The notes under the pieces are model-generated. The model was not told the DNA's origin. It worked only from the letters and a program-made list of their open reading frames with translations, and made no database searches. From Syntrophus sp. (in: bacteria) (GTDB lineage: Bacteria > Desulfobacterota > Syntrophia > Syntrophales > UBA8958), in NCBI GenBank assembly GCA_003451635.1, contig DMAT01000049.1:1-5547 (forward strand): 5,547 nt of DNA. Reading direction: 5' to 3'. The position numbers and the translations under genes are program-made. Positions 4,373 through 5,547 of the stretch are shown piece by piece. How positions within the stretch are numbered: position 1 is the stretch's first letter; every line of letters begins with the position of its first letter.

Positions 4373-5547
4373 CTATAAAAAATCATCAACATATTCCGGG
4401 GGAAAGTGTTCTCCCCGGTATCGGAGAAGGGCCTTTTTCAGGCATCGTTGAAACGCATCAACGACAACGGGATCGAAATGACTCCCCGAATCGCCTCGCA
4501 AAATGTCAAGTACCTTGTTGAAAGGTACGCGGTCATCTTTCAGAATCTCGCCAAAGGCGTACTTGGGATAGTCCCGTTTCGATGTCAGGGCGTCAAAGAC
4601 ATCGGCAACAGCCATGATTTTTGATTCCAGGGGGATTTCATCACCTTGGAGGCCCGCCGGGTATCCTTTGCCATTAATCCTTTCGTGGTGGCAACTGGCG
4701 ATTTCAGGAACCCGCCGGAGATGTTCGGGGAAATGGAACTTTTCAAGGATGACCTTGGTCTTGACGGGATGGAGCTGCATCTCCCTAAACTCGTCGGGAG
4801 TGAAGGGGCCGTTTTTAGTGAGGATCTCGTCACGGATGCCGATTTTACCGATGTCATGGAGCAGGGAGGCATACTTCAGCACTTCATATTGGTCTTGGCT
4901 GAGTCCCATTTCTTTGGCCATAAGCAGGGAATATTCCGTAACCCTCTCTGAGTGGCCTGCCGTGAAAGGATGCTTCGCGTCCACAGTGGCGGAGAGGGAA
5001 CTGATTGATCGTTCAAAGGATAGCTTCAACTCATCGACAAGAAGGGAATTTTCAAGGGCGATCCCTACCTGAGACACCAAACCTTTAATAAGTATTTCAT
5101 CCTCCTGATCAAAACGATTCTTTCCCTTTTTATTGATAACCTGAAGCACCCCGATATGGCGCACGCGACGGCCTCTGATGGGTATACATAAGACGGAGCG
5201 GGTTCGGAACTGGTTCGCCTCATCATAGGTCCGATTGAAATAGGTTAACTCCCAGGCGTCAGCCACATTGATTTTTTCCCCGGACTCGGCAACGCGACCG
5301 CTGATGCCCTCGCCCAGAGGCAGGCGTATCTGACCAATGCCTTCGGCAACTCTCGTCCAGATTTCACGTTTCTCCCAATCAATCACATAAAGGCTGGTGC
5401 GTTCAGCCGCCATGGCATTTGTAACCTTGCCGATGATCAACGGAAAGAGGCGATCAAAATCCAACTCTGAGGTCAGATCCGATGCCATGGCGATCAGGCC
5501 GGCAAGAATTTCCTTGATGCGGTCTCGCTCCTGAATCTGATCTGCCG
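4373..5547 (-). CDS. GAF/HD-GYP cyclic-di-GMP phosphodiesterase, N terminus outside the window
   Basis: The frame is open to the right edge, and 391 codons are visible. I number from the Met at 5488, but the preceding residues (ADQIQERDRIKEILAGLIA) continue a helical linker in frame, so the true start is probably further upstream. A GAF sensor domain spans about residues 8-150 (ERTSLYVID, LPLGEGISGRVAESG, SVLCIPI, IGVLQVINK). The HD-GYP domain spans about 160-355, with AGHSERV (177-183), HDIGKIG (211-217), His240, HHERINGKGYPAGL (267-280) and ADVFDALTS (295-303). All main metal-binding residues and the GYP motif are kept, so it should hydrolyse cyclic di-GMP in the cytoplasm. The GAF domain presumably senses a small ligand or signal and controls the enzyme; the ligand is unknown. 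Further sensor domains may lie in the missing part. The stop is TAG at 4375-4373. Confidence 0.93.
   Translation of the reverse strand, partial: ADQIQERDRIKEILAGLIAMASDLTSELDFDRLFPLIIGKVTNAMAAERTSLYVIDWEKREIWTRVAEGIGQIRLPLGEGISGRVAESGEKINVADAWELTYFNRTYDEANQFRTRSVLCIPIRGRRVRHIGVLQVINKKGKNRFDQEDEILIKGLVSQVGIALENSLLVDELKLSFERSISSLSATVDAKHPFTAGHSERVTEYSLLMAKEMGLSQDQYEVLKYASLLHDIGKIGIRDEILTKNGPFTPDEFREMQLHPVKTKVILEKFHFPEHLRRVPEIASCHHERINGKGYPAGLQGDEIPLESKIMAVADVFDALTSKRDYPKYAFGEILKDDRVPFNKVLDILRGDSGSHFDPVVVDAFQRCLKKALLRYRGEHFPPEYVDDFL

Noticed and set aside
4614..5072. Plus-strand frames of 152 and 101 residues over the HD-GYP gene
   Set aside because: Both lie antisense to a strongly conserved catalytic domain and have no recognisable features.

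Overview
The window looks like chromosomal DNA of a Gram-negative bacterium with CoA-linked fatty or aromatic acid metabolism. A Desulfobacterota (former Deltaproteobacteria, Syntrophus-like) source is my inference from the gene types and protein style; no rRNA or other marker fixes the taxon. There are eight protein-coding genes, two of them cut by the window edges. I see no tRNA, rRNA, CRISPR array, insertion sequence or origin, and no gene-free stretch longer than about 300 bases.

Left part (1-1827, plus strand): the end of a class III (CaiB/BaiF type) CoA-transferase, a short-chain dehydrogenase/reductase and a hotdog acyl-CoA thioesterase form a CoA-ester metabolism cluster. Strong intrinsic terminators follow the CoA-transferase and the reductase, so these genes are probably separate transcription units despite their related functions.

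Middle (1828-3492): two minus-strand genes, a small S4-domain RNA-binding protein of the YbcJ type (TTG start) and a cupin protein, stand back to back with a plus-strand LexA-like S24 repressor. A perfect 14-bp palindrome containing GAAC-N4-GTTC, the form of the Gram-positive SOS box, lies just before the repressor start. Immediately upstream is a 13-bp direct repeat. Downstream, with no terminator between, is an 80-residue single-pass membrane protein of unknown family. The repressor, its putative operator and this small membrane protein are the most interesting unit here: they could be a small damage-inducible operon.

Right part (3515-5547, minus strand): a GAF plus HD-GYP cyclic-di-GMP phosphodiesterase, running off the right edge, is followed after 63 bases by an exported protein with a formylglycine-generating-enzyme fold. 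The exported protein lacks one of the two catalytic cysteines of true formylglycine-generating enzymes. The two genes may be co-transcribed.
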